From contig OZ316891.1 of the NCBI GenBank assembly GCA_973895155.1, forward strand, positions 26,226,001-26,290,000: a stretch of 64,000 bases of DNA. Reading direction: 5' to 3'. Origin of the DNA: Marsupella aquatica (taxonomy: Eukaryota > Marchantiophyta). The notes under the pieces are model-generated. The model was not told where the DNA came from. It did no database searches and worked only from the letters and a program-made list of their open reading frames with translations. Position numbers and translations under genes: made by a program. Shown here piece by piece: positions 1 to 12,081 of this stretch; position 1 is the stretch's first letter; each line of letters starts with the position of its first letter.

Positions 1-3000
1 GATAAGTGTGCTTAATTTGGGATCCTTTGTTAAATGTGTAATTATCCAGGGTTTCCAGGGGTTTGAGACCAAGTTGTGTGGGCGATGGCAGATTGAGCAC
101 TACCAAGTGAATGAACAATGATATGGACTCCAAAACTCACCATGCACATTGTGAATACTACTATATACCCAGATCACACCAACATTCCGTGAAATCAAAC
201 TTTATCTCAAAATGACAACATTTTGTGTCCAATGTGTAGTAAAAAAAAAGTGGACTACAGTTCCTATATTGGGCCTACACAACTTCTTCAGTACCGACGG
301 CAGTATGGAGTGAGCAGTCCCCTTCAACTAAGGAGCTTCCTGCTGGTCTACTTTGCCCTCCACTGCCTCAGCATTGTATTTCCCTTCAATATAGGTCCAT
401 CTGCCATCTGGACTAAAAGACCCCACAGTCAGCCTCGTACCTTGATCCCTGCCCTAATTCTTTGCCCAAACTCTTTAAGTGCATGATGTACTCTACTAAT
501 AATGGGCATGCCTTTATCTGTAAATGACATTTCTGAAGTTTATGCATTTACATATCCAGAGTAAGTGCTTTGAAAGTTGTCGTCTAGCAGAATGATTATA
601 GCCCTATGTGCGCTTAGAAAATGCTTAAATACCGCTTAACCCATGTAAAAAAAAGGGAAGAACAAGATGGCATGCAATAATCCAGGGTAAGCGTTTATGG
701 AGTGTGCGCTTATCCAGAGTTCACTGTATAGAGATTTTTATGAGTTAATGTATTTAATACTTATGAAATTTTGTGGAAGGATAGTAAAGGTTTTTTAAAT
801 TCCATTTCAGCAGTTTAAGAAAAGGCATTATAGTTTAAAACCAAAATTGATAGTATTCCTAGCCTATTCCAAGATGGGGATGAATCCTTGGGATGAAATG
901 GGACCCCCTTAGAGTGAGGCCCTCAAGGTGAAAATTAGTGGAGGAGTGGATGCCAAGATTGACGATACTTTGATAGTTTTTTGGGTTCCCTACAGGCACC
1001 ATATCATAGATCATCAAGATATATGATAGTTCCTCTAGATACTGGAGGAGTTGAAATCTATACATGTATACTACCCTGAACCCACACCTTGGACGAAGGG
1101 AAACCTCCTTCACTGTCAATTACCTATCCCTGACCTTGATCTCCACATGGTTAGGGATCTCATGAGGTAGATAGAAAATGACAGGATTCCAGTTGTCCTT
1201 CACAACTTTGGGAGATTTAGTAGTTACCTGCTTGTAAGTGTTGGCCAAATGAAAAAGCAAGACAGGTGAGTGATGTATCATTTGTGATTTGAACTTTTCA
1301 TTGTTTAAAGAATTTTCTTCTTTCCATGGGGTGAAGGTATGTAGGGAAAACTGATTGAAGTAACTCAATTGCTGTACTTTTTTCATAGGGTCGTGTAAAG
1401 ATTTTCATTTTTTTGCACTAGTTTCTACAGTGACTTAAATATTGCCAGGGCATATCATTGTTCATTAGAGCAAAAAGTTATGGGGTGCAAATTTGGTAGA
1501 CCATAACTTTCTCTGTAAGTTACTTACCTATAGTTAAGGTACATCAAGTTTTGAGATTTGAGGACCCCTACTAACTGCTTACAAATGAAAGGGTTCATAT
1601 CCAGAACAATGCAGTCAATCCACACGAGCTTCTTTTTTGCTGTGATATCTGTGTGCAGGAGTGTTTGGCGCTTCTGCAACCACTCCGAGACTTTGTGTTC
1701 AATTAACCTGTAAGTTGTTAAAGTATGTAAACATGGATGAGTTGTGCAGCTTTCAGAAACTTTTGAAGAGCATCTTGGGTCTGACTTGGTGAGGAAAAAT
1801 TAACTTTAGGAGAGCCTTTAGGACTTGATTTTTTTGCTGCAGCTTAGCTTTCTGATTACGGCACAGCATTTTGTAAACAAAGCTGCTTCACTCCTGTGTA
1901 GTTTAGGGTTTGGGGTTTCCTTTGTAGTTACAAGACTTTACATTGATCATAGGTAAACTTTCAGAAAACCTGGATCAAAGGTCTCACTCACTCAACAAAT
2001 AGTTCTAATCTACACACAATAATAATAGAGCTTCAATCCCGCCCATTCTCCTCATCGTTGTTTACAAATTATACTATGGGCTAGCATTTTTAGGCAGGAC
2101 GAAACCCTAGCCGATTGCTGAACTCCTGTTTTTTTTGGCACCGTTCGATCAATCAAACACACCTCCTATCACACCCTCCCTGCACCCCTTGCGTCCTCCC
2201 TCGCCGCTGCCCCCATCTCCATCCATCCGTGCCGCACCATAGCCCTCCATCCCTCACCGTCAGTGCAATCATGAAGCATGGACATAGGGCTAGTTTTTAA
2301 TAAAAGTTATCTTTGGAGGTTACAAAGAGACAAATCTCGACCCTGATGGATGAGCTTTGCGTTGATTCAAAATTGCCGTCGTCGTACAGAAAACGAAACA
2401 GCAGAGTCCTAGGACAATCGGATGGCGAGCTCACCATGACCTATGCCATTAGCTGAAAAATATCTCAGGACCATCAGAATTGTGTCGAAGGCACACCCGT
2501 GTTGAACTGACAGAAATGCCCTCCCAGAGTCCCCAGCCGAGCCATCGCAAGTACCACCACCATCAACCCAGCCCAGCCATCTTTGTCTTGCTGGTACGAA
2601 AAGCATGGCCACTTTTAAACTTCGATCCGATCGTACACACCACAAAGGATTAAAATATTACACAGTTTGTACATCTAAAGGAGAAGTATCTATCCTATGC
2701 CCTTCATCTTCCCCGTCTCGTATGCAATCCTGGCTGGTACGTTGTACACTTGATCGACATTATCGTCTTAAAGTAAAGGCAGAATGACAGCGACCTAAAG
2801 CTTGGCGTCCCTTGCACGAGAAGCTGGAGAAAGTTGAACAAGTAATATAAGCTGTGGGGACTCGTAACGAAACAGCACCTGGAGACTTTGAAGACTAGAT
2901 AATCAGTTGAGTTTCGATGAGACCAAATCGACTAGGAAAATGAAAGGCTATTGACAATCTAAGTTCATGTACTGCATTTAACTTCACTCCATCCTACTAC

Positions 3001-5249
3001 ACATTTCTCTGGTGGTCCTTCGATTCTTTTAGGAGAACCACCCAAATTTTTATTCCGTGACAAAAGTGAGAATTATGGCCATTAAGATTGCTTGACTCGT
3101 GCTCCCAGTATCTTGCTTGCAATGTTTCTCTCCGTCAAGTTTGGACCCTCAGTCTAAACAATGCAATACCATAATGAGAAAGATAGTTGAGGTCGTAGGA
3201 TAGTTGAGGTCGTAGGATCGCTATCAAAGACTGCGTCTAGGAGCATGTTAGGTCTAGGTCTGCATTGTTAGGCCCTTCGCTCGCCCTTCGTTCATGTTGG
3301 GTTTGTGACAGGGCCTCCAACTGATTGAGGACTTCTGCTGGGGCTGAGTGTTCTCTTGGTCCTGGCTTGAATGATTGCGCGAGGGTTAGTGGTTTATGAA
3401 GTCTTCTCAAGAGACTGCCTCCCGGACCCACGAAACAAGTCAAAAGAAGGAAACCAATATCAATAGTTCGTCATAATTTACAAAAAAGGGGCAATACAAA
3501 GTACAATGTAGTAAAAGCAAAAGAGATCAAAACTAAAACCATACTCAAAACGAGTAGGCAAATGCAAACCCCAAAAACCTAGAAGAGTACAAATGAATGG
3601 CTGTTTGCTTCAGAGATTTTCCTCTTACCATATACATTAGAATGCTGGTCCAGGTAATACAGTCGCCCAGGCCATATACCAAGGTCAAACGCCAACACGA
3701 TACATTAAACCGGGGCAGGTGGATGTGATGCAATGCAATGACAACGAAGCTACGTTACCACGATTTTATTCGTTTCGTCGTTCATTCTTTTACTGCTGGA
3801 AACACACGTTTCCGCTACGGTACATTTGCTCCCTGTAAAGTTGTCGCAGCATAGGATACATGATCATACTAAGCGCACTTTTACTTTCATGCCAAACTTC
3901 TCTTCTCGTTGGTTGCTCAAAAAGACCACGATTTGCATAAATTGAACTATTGGTTTGTTCACAAACATATCAGGTGTCGCCACGGCGCACAGAATTTATA
4001 GAAAAAAACTCTACTGTAGTGAGATGCTTCTTCGAACGACTTCTACGATCGAGCTGTGATTTCGCTCTTTAACCTCACATAGACAGTCATGTCTTTCACG
4101 TGGGATCAGGGATCCAATGTGGGATCGTAATCAACTCCGTCACAGAACATCCGAAATATGAGACCAAAATTGGAGAATCACCTTTCTGTCTCTCGTAGAA
4201 CAAAAGATAGCATAAACAAATATCGAAATGATGGTTGCATGTAGCCATGGAGAAAAAGGAAAGGTCCCACCCACGAAACTCACGAAGGAAGGAGAACAAA
4301 ATCTGTTGACATGCTTTTATATGGAATTTCAACTTCAAACCCTTCAGTAGTCCACGTTATGAAGGTGTACGATCCATGTCGTTAAGGAGCCTTATTCATA
4401 CTCTTGCCAAACTTCCAACTCACTCCAAATTCACGAGAGAATATTGTCGCTCGACAGCAGACTGCCACGGACATGTATTCTTGTATGGTGGGGCCGTTCT
4501 GTTCACTTTGTTGGGCTCCTTGGTCTACTTTTGAGCCCTTGAAGCTTAATTGGGACTGTACGGTAGAGTGAGCGTGCCCATCCCTCGCTTAGTAGAGCTT
4601 GCGCCACTTTAAATTTGCTTTTCGAATTCTTGTCCTGCAAACTTATGAAATGTCTACTGAGTTTGTCTGCATGCTCTTCTGATTCCACAAACTTGAAAAT
4701 TGCCCTGATTTTTTCCATGCCCCTTCCAGTCCGAACTGTTCCATTTGTCACGAATCTGAAAGTTTCTCCATTGATATACTGCAGGCTCGAAGCAAATCGA
4801 CTGACACTGCATAATTTGAGCGGCGATAAGATTTCCCTCCTCCTCTCCACTTGACTTCCGGCTCCTTGGTAGCCTATATTTTCCCAAACAAGACCTGGGC
4901 TGTTCCCAATAAAGGAGCTACCGTAGACTGGAACAAAATAACATAAGCTAAAGGCCAGACGATATAATTGTGAAGATTTCCACGTCTTTGTCAGTCCTAC
5001 TGTTTCGCTAGTTGCTTATCTTCAAATCACAAGGGCCGGGTTCGTGCATGTCATCATTAAGCCTCCACATCCTTTGGCGGATTCGCTGTTACTTTACCAC
5101 AGGTTCGGTTTCGAGATGTGCTTTTTGGTTACCATTGACGGAGAAGTTCAGCAGAGACGACAGACATCCAAGAGGAATACCATTTTCTAGTCCTAGAAAA
5201 TTTTCTTGCAACGCTATGCAAATCCGCAGGTGGCAAGACTGAACTGAAC

Positions 5250-5390
5250 CGGTACTACCGTAGTCATCTTTGGGTTCAAGTAAGATACCCACGTAAAATA
5301 GCCACCGTCGTAGGGGGGATTAGACCAATTCTACCGGAGTCATCTTTGGAAGCAAGCAAGATAGCCACAATCGTAGGTCTGCAAAGATTA
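5250..5390. repeat. diverged two-copy tandem repeat, about 80 bp unit
   Basis: Two adjacent copies share the order 'taccg-agtcatctttgg', 'caagtaagata / caagcaagata', 'gccacc(g/a)tcgtagg' and 'agaccaa / aaaccaa'. Each copy has scattered substitutions, so the duplication is not recent. No coding function is apparent. Confidence 0.55.
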
Positions 5391-5748
5391 AACCAATACT
5401 AGTCACCTTGAGCTTCAACGTTAGATCAAATTGTGGGGCTGCTGGTCTTCACCGAGGACTAGATTGCTCGTTTGGAGAATGCAAGAGCTTTCGGGCGAAC
5501 AGGCCTGTCCTCTCTGCAGTGACAGTCAAAGTAACTTCACTCCTGTTATTAAATAGGTGGAGAATTAAGCTGACGATTTAAGTAAATAGGGAATCAATCA
5601 GGCAAGGTTTCCCACCAGCCAAGTAAGCGAGGTAGATTCAAGTCCGCCATACCGTCATGAATGTCCAAAAGACAACTCACTCACCGCTCGTTCTATGATC
5701 ACTACCAGTTCATGTTTTTTGCCATGAAAGATTTCACTCAATTCCAAG

Positions 5749-5874
5749 AGCACCACCAATTCTGTCGGAGGAATATACGCCATTACTTGCTGCTGATACA
5801 GCTCAAGTGCAGAGCACCGCCAGTCTTGTAGGAGGAATAGACTTATAGACGCCATAACTTGCTGCTAATGCAGA
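5749..5874. repeat. diverged two-copy tandem repeat, about 70 bp unit
   Basis: Both copies contain 'gcaccacc / gcaccgcc', 'gt(c/a)ggaggaata', 'acgccat(t/a)acttgctgct' and 'ga/aatacag / atgcag'. The second copy has a short insertion before 'acgccataacttgctg'. Confidence 0.55.
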
Positions 5875-6744
5875 ACCCTAATCTACTGTAGCACAACAGG
5901 CAGTCTACTTGAACCAAACCTCAGGCTCCTGATGACCCAGCACTGTGGGAGGGTGATGGAAGGCAGCTATCTTTGAGACGAAGTTGAATAGCTTTGTTAA
6001 GCAGACGGGACAATCTCTTAGTAGACACAGAAACTGAGAGGACGTCATCGTCAGAATTCAGCCTAAGTAGCACTTGTCGGTTCTTTTGTTTGCAGTGTGT
6101 GTTGGTTATAGCTCGCTTGAAGACACACATATCTGAGTTCAAGACGGCTACGTCCTTGCTTTCAAGCTCTGTTCGTGTAAAAGCATCAACCTGCATTCAT
6201 GCTCTTCGAGTGACCAAGGACCACCGTAGTACTTGCATGGCATGCAGTTGCATTGCAGCCCAGGGCTGCAGAAACCTTTGCCAAATAGTTCACTTGCAGC
6301 ATGGCAATGGCTACATGAGTGAAAAACGAAATGGTAAAGTAAGCTGGTGACTTATTTGCAGCAGACAGCATTCAAATTGTTCTAAGAGCACTCCCACCCA
6401 TGCACATCAAACAGCTCCGCCATTGGAGACTGTGGTGAGCAAGTGAGATGGTCACTCAAGAGCCCTACCATTGGAGAGAGTTTAGTGAGCCAGTGAGGTG
6501 GTCATGCATCTAGGGTTATGAAAAGTCCAAGGTGCTTCCCCACCTGTCCTGCCTTTCACATTTTCTGAAAACTGTCAGTTGTGCTTTGAATGCTTGTTCA
6601 AGCAAGGAGTGCACTCGCTAGAGCAGCTGCAAAGACATTAATCCAAAATGAGATCAGTAATCCAAAATGAGATCAGGGCTGATCACCATTGTTGATTGAT
6701 TTTCATTGGTGGACTGTGTCCTGCTAGCTTGTGGAGCATAAGAC

Positions 6745-7045
6745 TGTTTGGTTAGACATTTACTCTTAGGTCTAGAGTTACAACTACAGTTGTAGTTAGA
6801 CTAAACCATAGTCATAGACTTGGTTAGATTAGTTATGTTAGTACTATATACACAAAAAATTGTTGGCTTGTGTGGAGAAACTCAAGCTCATTGTTATGGA
6901 GCCCCTTGAGAGTTAGGTAGAAGTTGTGTTGCAGAGACTTGGGATGGCCAATGGGCCTAGAGTGGGGCCTAGAGTGTAACTGTAAAGTTCTTGTGTATTT
7001 CTGGACATAGCCTCGTTCAAATTACCATGTATCTCCTTCGGTCAA
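6745..7045 (+). mobile_element. LTR remnant of a copia-like element, plus orientation
   Basis: The block opens with 'gttagacatttactctta' and contains an inverted pair around 'aactacagttgtagtt'. It continues through 'ctcattgttatggagcc' and ends near 'ggacatagcctcgttcaa'. The same blocks occur in the same order, reverse-complemented, at 11806-12081. The ending resembles the copia LTR 3' end at 36921-37243 ('gtggacatagtcaacc'). No internal region follows it, so it is a solo or truncated LTR. Family assignment is inference. Confidence 0.55.
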
Positions 7046-7094
7046 CCATTGTTTGTTGGATGTTATTGAGCGTAGGCGACATTCATAACGGTAA

Positions 7095-7330
7095 GCCCAC
7101 GACACATCTAATACAATAGTAGTTGACACAAGATAGACGTGATTCACCTCCTTGAGGCTACGTCCATGCGAACACACAAGAGAGCTTACTAAACTCTAAG
7201 CACATTGGCCATACCGAGTCCCTGACCGAGTCTCCATAATATAAGCTCTCTTTAGCTCTCAAGTGGCTTCGTAACAATGAGCCTTAGTTTCACTTATCCA
7301 AGCAAGCACCGCTTAGGAGTGGTAACACGG
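7095..7330 (-). mobile_element. LTR remnant of the same family, minus orientation
   Basis: This stretch matches 11806-11985 in direct orientation. Shared blocks include 'aacacacaagag/aat', 'ctctaag-a-gttggcca / cattggcca', 'ctctcaagtggct', 'gtaacaatgag-cttag' and 'aagcaccgctt-gga'. Read on the minus strand it has the LTR-like ending 'gcatggacgtagcctcaagg'. With the plus-oriented remnant just upstream it forms a tail-to-tail pair. The match stops near 7330, so the LTR start is missing. Confidence 0.55.
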
Positions 7331-7581
7331 GTGCAAAGGAATGACTCTTGGCATACGGGCATAGTAATTGCAAATGGTACCCAAGTTTGGATACTGCTCC
7401 CTCTCCTATACTCTGGTTCGCTTCGTTCCAGGCTTCGTTCAATGTCTTCTTCAACAGCATTAAGAGATATATAGTCATTGTAATCCTGGCTTGTGTCCAC
7501 CTTTTTTTACTAGAAACACCTGAGTGTGCCTTGCCAATCTTTGATCTCGGCAACGTACAGTGCAAAGTAACCCTCAAGAAA

Positions 7582-7893
7582 TCAATCAGCTGGCCTACAT
7601 GCGAGTTCAAGGTGCATTGATTCCTGAAGAACCCATTCTTGGTCGATGGCCCTGGGAACGATCAACTGATTATCCAACAGCGTCTTCCTATTCTCCACCT
7701 TAGTCTTCTTTCCCATTGACAAGGCAAAGACAGCTTTGATAAGTGTTGGTGATAACTCCAACACCCTCCCATACAACAACATTGTGTTGGAAGAGGCCTC
7801 TGAGCAACCGACAAAGTCTAAAAGGTCTTTGTCCGGTATATCTACCAACCTCCATGGCAGTCTGACAAATCCCTCAAAGCCCATATCATCCAT
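7582..7893 (-). pseudogene. decayed transposon-associated reading frame
   Basis: A 103-codon open frame contains 'GFEGFVRLPWRLVDIP', then 'LLDFVGC', 'NTMLLYGRVLELSP' and 'IKAVFAL'. This order (GF-x-G-hydrophobic, a short helix, then 'G(R/K)-x-L-x-(L/I)-(S/T)-P-x-x-(I/V)-x-x-V') resembles the N-terminal domain of some plant transposon and plant-mobile-domain proteins. That likeness comes from pattern memory only. The frame is bounded by stops, and a separate minus frame (7290-7610) follows in another register, so the gene is broken. It lies beside LTR remnants and MITE A. Confidence 0.35.
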
Positions 7894-8061
7894 GTATCTA
7901 GAGTACCTCTTATCCTGAATAGCCGCAAAGACATCATCTTTGTCTCTTGCGAATTGTATCTTTAGATCGGCAGTCTAACCCAACCTGCCAAATACTGGTC
8001 TTCAACTGCTCTATCCCAAACTGGTGTGGCATTGGCCCTAGCTGGTTTATCGGACCTAATC

Positions 8062-8351
8062 CTCAGGGTCCTCACTTATTTTCCTCCAACCCATCACGCG
8101 TGAATAAGTATATAGGGTTTTTTCTTGGGTTTAGTGAGAGAATTTTAAATTTTTGTTGAAGAACATTAGGGCTGTTTTAATCTTTTTTGGAGAATTATAA
8201 GAATCAAATTTGTGAACATTCCAAGAATATTCCATTAAGTGAGGGGTAGGAAAATTAATCAAAAGACTTTATTGACTTAAGTTTTGGGGTGTTTATTCCC
8301 CCCACAACTTTGCGTGTGATATGGGACACCCCTTGGATTGAGGCCCCTGAG
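8062..8351. mobile_element. hAT-like MITE, copy A (290 bp)
   Basis: The ends are inverted: CTCAGGGTCCTCA at the left and the complement of CTCAGGGGCCTCA at the right. They are flanked by a perfect 8-bp target duplication ACCTAATC (8054-8061 and 8352-8359). An 8-bp duplication with short inverted ends is the hallmark of the hAT superfamily, although the terminal bases differ from the usual CAGG/TAGG. The interior is AT-rich and non-coding. It is close to copy B at 11186-11492 in opposite orientation over the full length, for example the shared 'ttttaaatttttgttgaag' and 'tgatatgggacacccc'. Confidence 0.85.
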
Positions 8352-8464
8352 ACCTAATCCTCTCAGTCGGCGTAGTCTCTGCCAAAGCTCCCTTTCACTT
8401 CATGTTTGTGGACTTTGAGGTTTCTCCTAAGATGGCTGCCTTGGTCCAAGCTGAAGTATGTCCC

Positions 8465-8862
8465 TTAAGGTCCAACAGTGGCGTTCTTGATAGCCTCCCG
8501 GATCCCAACAACCTGATTGTCTTTAATCAGCAATTCGTCGAACTCGGCGCTTGTCCACAAAAATTTCTCCAACACCTCTGAAGCTCCTACAAATGCTACC
8601 TTATGAATGCTCTGGCATAGTTTGGCTAGCTCTGCCCGCTCCCTGGCTACTTGCTCCGGCTCCTTGTCTTCATAAGTTGGAATGAGCTGGCGCACTTCTT
8701 TGAGCACCAACCCCAAAACTTGTCTGCCTGATTAATGGTGTTCATTCCTTCGCTTCTAAAAATAATCCTCTCCTCAAATGCACCTGCTTCCTTTCTATCA
8801 GTTAACCCTATTAACCTCTTCACGAGTTTTGCGATCACAAAGATGAGAATGTGCAGTAAATT
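8465..8862 (-). pseudogene. broken open frame interrupted by MITE C
   Basis: Two overlapping minus frames appear to be one former reading frame. The upstream part includes 'EERIIFRSEGMNTINQADKF'. After an apparent frameshift near 8700-8716 it continues with 'LVLKEVRQLIPTYEDKEPEQ' and 'HKVAFVGASEVLEKFLW'. The upstream end is cut by MITE C at 8863. I recognise no family. The setting among LTR remnants suggests a transposon protein, which is inference. Confidence 0.35.
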
Positions 8863-9151
8863 CTCGGGGGTTTCACTTCCACAAAAATGGCACATCATGT
8901 GCGACAAAATATAGGGTCATTTTATTGGTTCAAAGGGAAGAATTAAGAATTTTTTAAGAAGAACAATAGGGTCTTTTAAATCAAATTTTGAGACTTCAAG
9001 AACATTAGGGTCCTTATAACCAAATTTTTGGAATATTCCAACCTTATAGGGGTTAAAAAATTAAAAGAAAATTATTACATTTTAGAGGGTCTGAGGCCTA
9101 AAAACGTCGTAGGTTCACGATGGGGAGGCATCCATATAGTGAGACCTTGAG
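8863..9151. mobile_element. hAT-like MITE, copy C (289 bp)
   Basis: The left end CTCGGGGGTTTCACTTCCAC and the right end (complement begins CTCAAGGTCTCACTATATGG) match the two ends of the MITE nested in copia at 40827-41154, in inverted orientation. The shared sub-terminal block is CACATCA(T/C)GTGCGAC. The flanking 8-bp duplication is AGTAAATT (8855-8862) and AGTAACTT (9152-9159), with one mismatch that fits age. It lies inside the broken minus-strand frame described at 8465-8862. Confidence 0.8.
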
Positions 9152-9860
9152 AGTAACTTAACCACTGTCGGACCTGATCCTCTCCTCTGTCAAAGCTGCC
9201 AACCCCTAATCCCGCTTTGATTAGGGTACCCAAACTATCACATCATAAGCTATATCGTCTACCGTTGATCTACCCTCAACTCCGTAGACCTGCGTCTTGG
9301 TTCCATAGATGGCCCTAATGTTTGCTTTCCTACTGTTGGTACTTATTACTATATATATAAACATATATACAAAAATATTTTCATCTTTAACCAAACTAAA
9401 TGATTCTTGGAAAGGCATCACAAAGTGGTGGAAATCCTAGGATGATCAAGGCAGCCAATCAGAAACTAAGAAAAAACAATAAAAAAATTGGGCCTAAGGG
9501 GGGTGTTAAGGCCCTTTTTGAAAAAACTCAGGGCGTATATATTGGGCACATACAGGGCCGGGTGGTATCATTCAGGCAGCTGCGTATGCAGCCCGTACCA
9601 ACAAGGCAAGGCCGCCAGGGGCAGCCACAAAGCAACAGCCAGAAGTACTTATCGGGGTAGGCAAGGCCGCAACAGGGATGGGCGCGCGTGAAGGCGTAGT
9701 GCGTGGTTGGGGTTGCTCCAGGCGGCAACTGCGCCGGCCAACGCTTCTGATTGTTGGAGCTATGATGCAACAGGGTTGACAGGGGTAAAATGCATGTCAG
9801 GGCGGGACTCTCTCTAGCCACAGACCTTGCCTGTCACTTGAATTGAAGGTCAATTTCCCT

Positions 9861-10052
9861 TTACCCTTCAACTAAGGTTTCTTCAAAGAGGATCTCAAGA
9901 CCCATTGTGGTAGGTTCCTCAATTACTAACTCTTCTTCTTCAATAATTCTCATCCATCTTTCAATTAGGTGTTTACATTCACTTGGTGCGTTATGTAGCC
10001 CAAATGGAATGCATTCAAGTTCTAACGACCAATCAAAGCTATCTAATTCCAT
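9861..10052 (-). pseudogene. possible reverse-transcriptase fragment (Ty3/gypsy-like)
   Basis: A 63-codon frame contains 'CIPFGLHNAPSECKHLIERW'. The segment PFGL-x-NAP-S is the well known block just after the first catalytic Asp region of Ty3/gypsy reverse transcriptases, where it usually reads M-P-F-G-L-x-N-A-P. Neither the YxDD box nor other RT blocks can be followed nearby, so this is a short relic or a chance match. Confidence 0.3.
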
Positions 10053-11185
10053 ATTACACTACTTTTGGGCCTCTCTTATATACAACATCTCTTATTCCTT
10101 ACTCTGCATTCTACTCTTGCATGAATTTCCTCAATAGTTTGCAATTTCAATTATCACATGCCATACTATTCTGATTCTCCCTTATACAGGTTCCGGTCAA
10201 ATCCAAATGAATTTCCCATTTTCAAATGTTAATATTTCCAGCCATCTCTTTTTCACTATCAACTTCTTAGTTTTAATTCTACTGACATACAACAGATACC
10301 AACTATGTAATCGAATGCTTCCTGAAGTTCTGCCAATAGGCCTTGATTGCATCTTTCATTCCATGAACACATCATTTCTTTACATGGTTTTTCATCCATG
10401 GGCTTCCATCTACCTCCAGGTCTAGCAATCTGGCACTACCTCCTCCTGGGCTGCCTCTCTAGCTTCCTAATCCTGAAAGTTTCTACAACAAAAGACCCTT
10501 CTCACTCCTACTCTGTTACCCTATATCCCTCATGCAGAGAGGTTTTTCTTAACTATCAGTAGTTGTAACTGCCAAACTACTTATTCGGTTTCTGTAACCG
10601 TTTTATTCCACTAAAGCTACTGGTTAATGGTTACTTGTTCTACTTGTCTAATAGAATGAGTAATTCTTAACTGTTACTTGTTACTGGATAATCCATCTCC
10701 GGTTTGGTGGTTCTTCAGTTAATCATCCTCCTGATTGATCAGTTTTGATTTTGTCCTCTGTTTTCGCCGCTCCAAGGTTAAGCGCTTGAATGGTGACCTC
10801 CATTTGTTCTATTCTTGGTTCTCTGGTTTCTTCCCCTGTTCGGTGGAGTGTTGGGTTGGTTCTCATCTTTTGGAACCCCACTATCTATTTAGTTTTCTTG
10901 TTCTTGTTCTCCACAATTCTCACTGCCCAAAATTCATTCATGACGCGGAAACAATCTCTTTCTTGTGTGCCAACTTGCATATGAAACTCATGCCCAGTGA
11001 TTCCAAACAATTGGCAGTCGGCTTCTTCCCAGGCACACTTGATATACAATAGTATTGATTTGCACAAAGAAATTGTGCATATATTGGCCTGAACGTATTG
11101 GTCTACAAAAGTGATTCACTCAATTCCGCATTGTCAGCCCTTCATTCTCAGTTTCTCTGTTCAGCCTAACTCTGCGAGCACTGGG

Positions 11186-11492
11186 CTCGGGGGCCTCAAT
11201 CCAAGGGGTGTCCCATATCACGCTCGAAGTTTTGGGAGAATAAACACCCTAAAAGTTAAGTCAATAAAGTTTTTTTAAGGAATTTTTTAACCCCTAACTT
11301 AATAGAATATTCCAAGAATATTCCCATATTTGATTTTAAAAAACCCTATGATTCTTATAATTCTCAAAATTGGATTAAAATAACCCTAATGTTCTTCAAC
11401 AAAAATTTAAAAGTATTTCATTAAACCCAATAAAAAAACCCTATACTTATTCGCGCGTGATGGGTCGGAAGAAAAGAAATGAGGACCCCGGG
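11186..11492. mobile_element. hAT-like MITE, copy B (307 bp)
   Basis: The left end is CTCGGGGGCCTCA and the right end is the complement of CCCGGGGTCCTCA. The 8-bp target duplication is perfect: GCACTGGG at 11178-11185 and 11493-11500. The body is a near full-length inverted copy of MITE A (8062-8351) with small indels, AT-rich and without coding capacity. The two copies lie about 2.8 kb apart in opposite orientations, so a transcript through both could fold on itself. Confidence 0.85.
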
Positions 11493-11500
11493 GCACTGGG

Positions 11501-11692
11501 CCCTAAGGCACACAACTTTCCATCTTCTAATGGGATATTGCATCCCTCATAAACTAAGTCACTACCATGCATGCCCCAAATCGCTGCAATCGTTACTCCA
11601 ACCAAGTAGATGACTCCAGACTGATCCATCTCTATAAAACTGTCGCTTGACCAAAACGGAATCTCGACTGAATAAAATGAAACTCTGGTCAT
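11501..11692 (-). pseudogene. short open frame cut by MITE B, unknown product
   Basis: The minus frame includes 'IPFWSSDSFIEMDQSGVIYL', then 'GVTIAAIWGMHG' and 'EGCNIPLEDGKLCALG', and then runs into MITE B. Its composition looks protein-like, but no family is recognised. It sits between MITE B and a minus-oriented LTR remnant, so it may be part of the same decayed element. Confidence 0.3.
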
Positions 11693-11805
11693 GTTTTATG
11701 GTTTTAAATAGTAATTGCCCTAATGACTCGACCTCTATTTAACTATAAAGTCTTGATAATTAACCTCAAAATTTCACTAATCTAATTTGCTAAAATCCTG
11801 CCATT

Positions 11806-12081
11806 TCAACTAGGGCTACATCCATGGGAACCGGGATGGGAACACACAAGAATGCTTTACTCAACTCTAAGTATGTTGGCCACAACGAATCTCCACAGTG
11901 TAAGCTCTCCTTATCTCTCAAGTGGCTTTGTAACAATGAGTCTTAGTTCCATTTATCCAAACAAGCACCGCTTGGGATATAGTGTGCTTGCAACTAAGTT
12001 GACCTAACCACATCTCTGACTATGGTTAGCCTAACTATGGTTACATATTGTAACCCTAGACATAAGAGTAAATGCCTAACA
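11806..12081 (-). mobile_element. LTR remnant, minus orientation
   Basis: Read on the minus strand it begins TGTTAGGCATTTACTCTTA, a normal TG-type LTR start. It then has 'ggttacaatatgtaacc', 'gcttgtttggataaatgg', 'ctcattgttacaaagcca' and 'ttcttgtgtgttccc', and fades near 'ggatgtagccct'. It pairs in the same orientation with 7095-7330 and in opposite orientation with 6745-7045. It could be the 5' LTR of an old element spanning roughly 7.1-12.1 kb, although no tRNA primer site or intact pol is visible. Confidence 0.55.

Larger units (their letters stand above)
1..6740. other. gene-poor interval, no recognisable gene
   Basis: No open frame here resembles a protein family I can name, and I could not build a consistent exon chain on either strand. 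The longest frames (about 115 aa at 4503-4850 minus and 118 aa at 5994-6350 plus) lack motifs and overlap open frames on the opposite strand. There is a short exact doubling of a 16-bp unit (ttgaggtcgtaggata) near 3186-3217, and two diverged tandem repeats at 5250-5390 and 5749-5874. Untranslated exons or a very diverged gene cannot be excluded. Confidence 0.5.
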
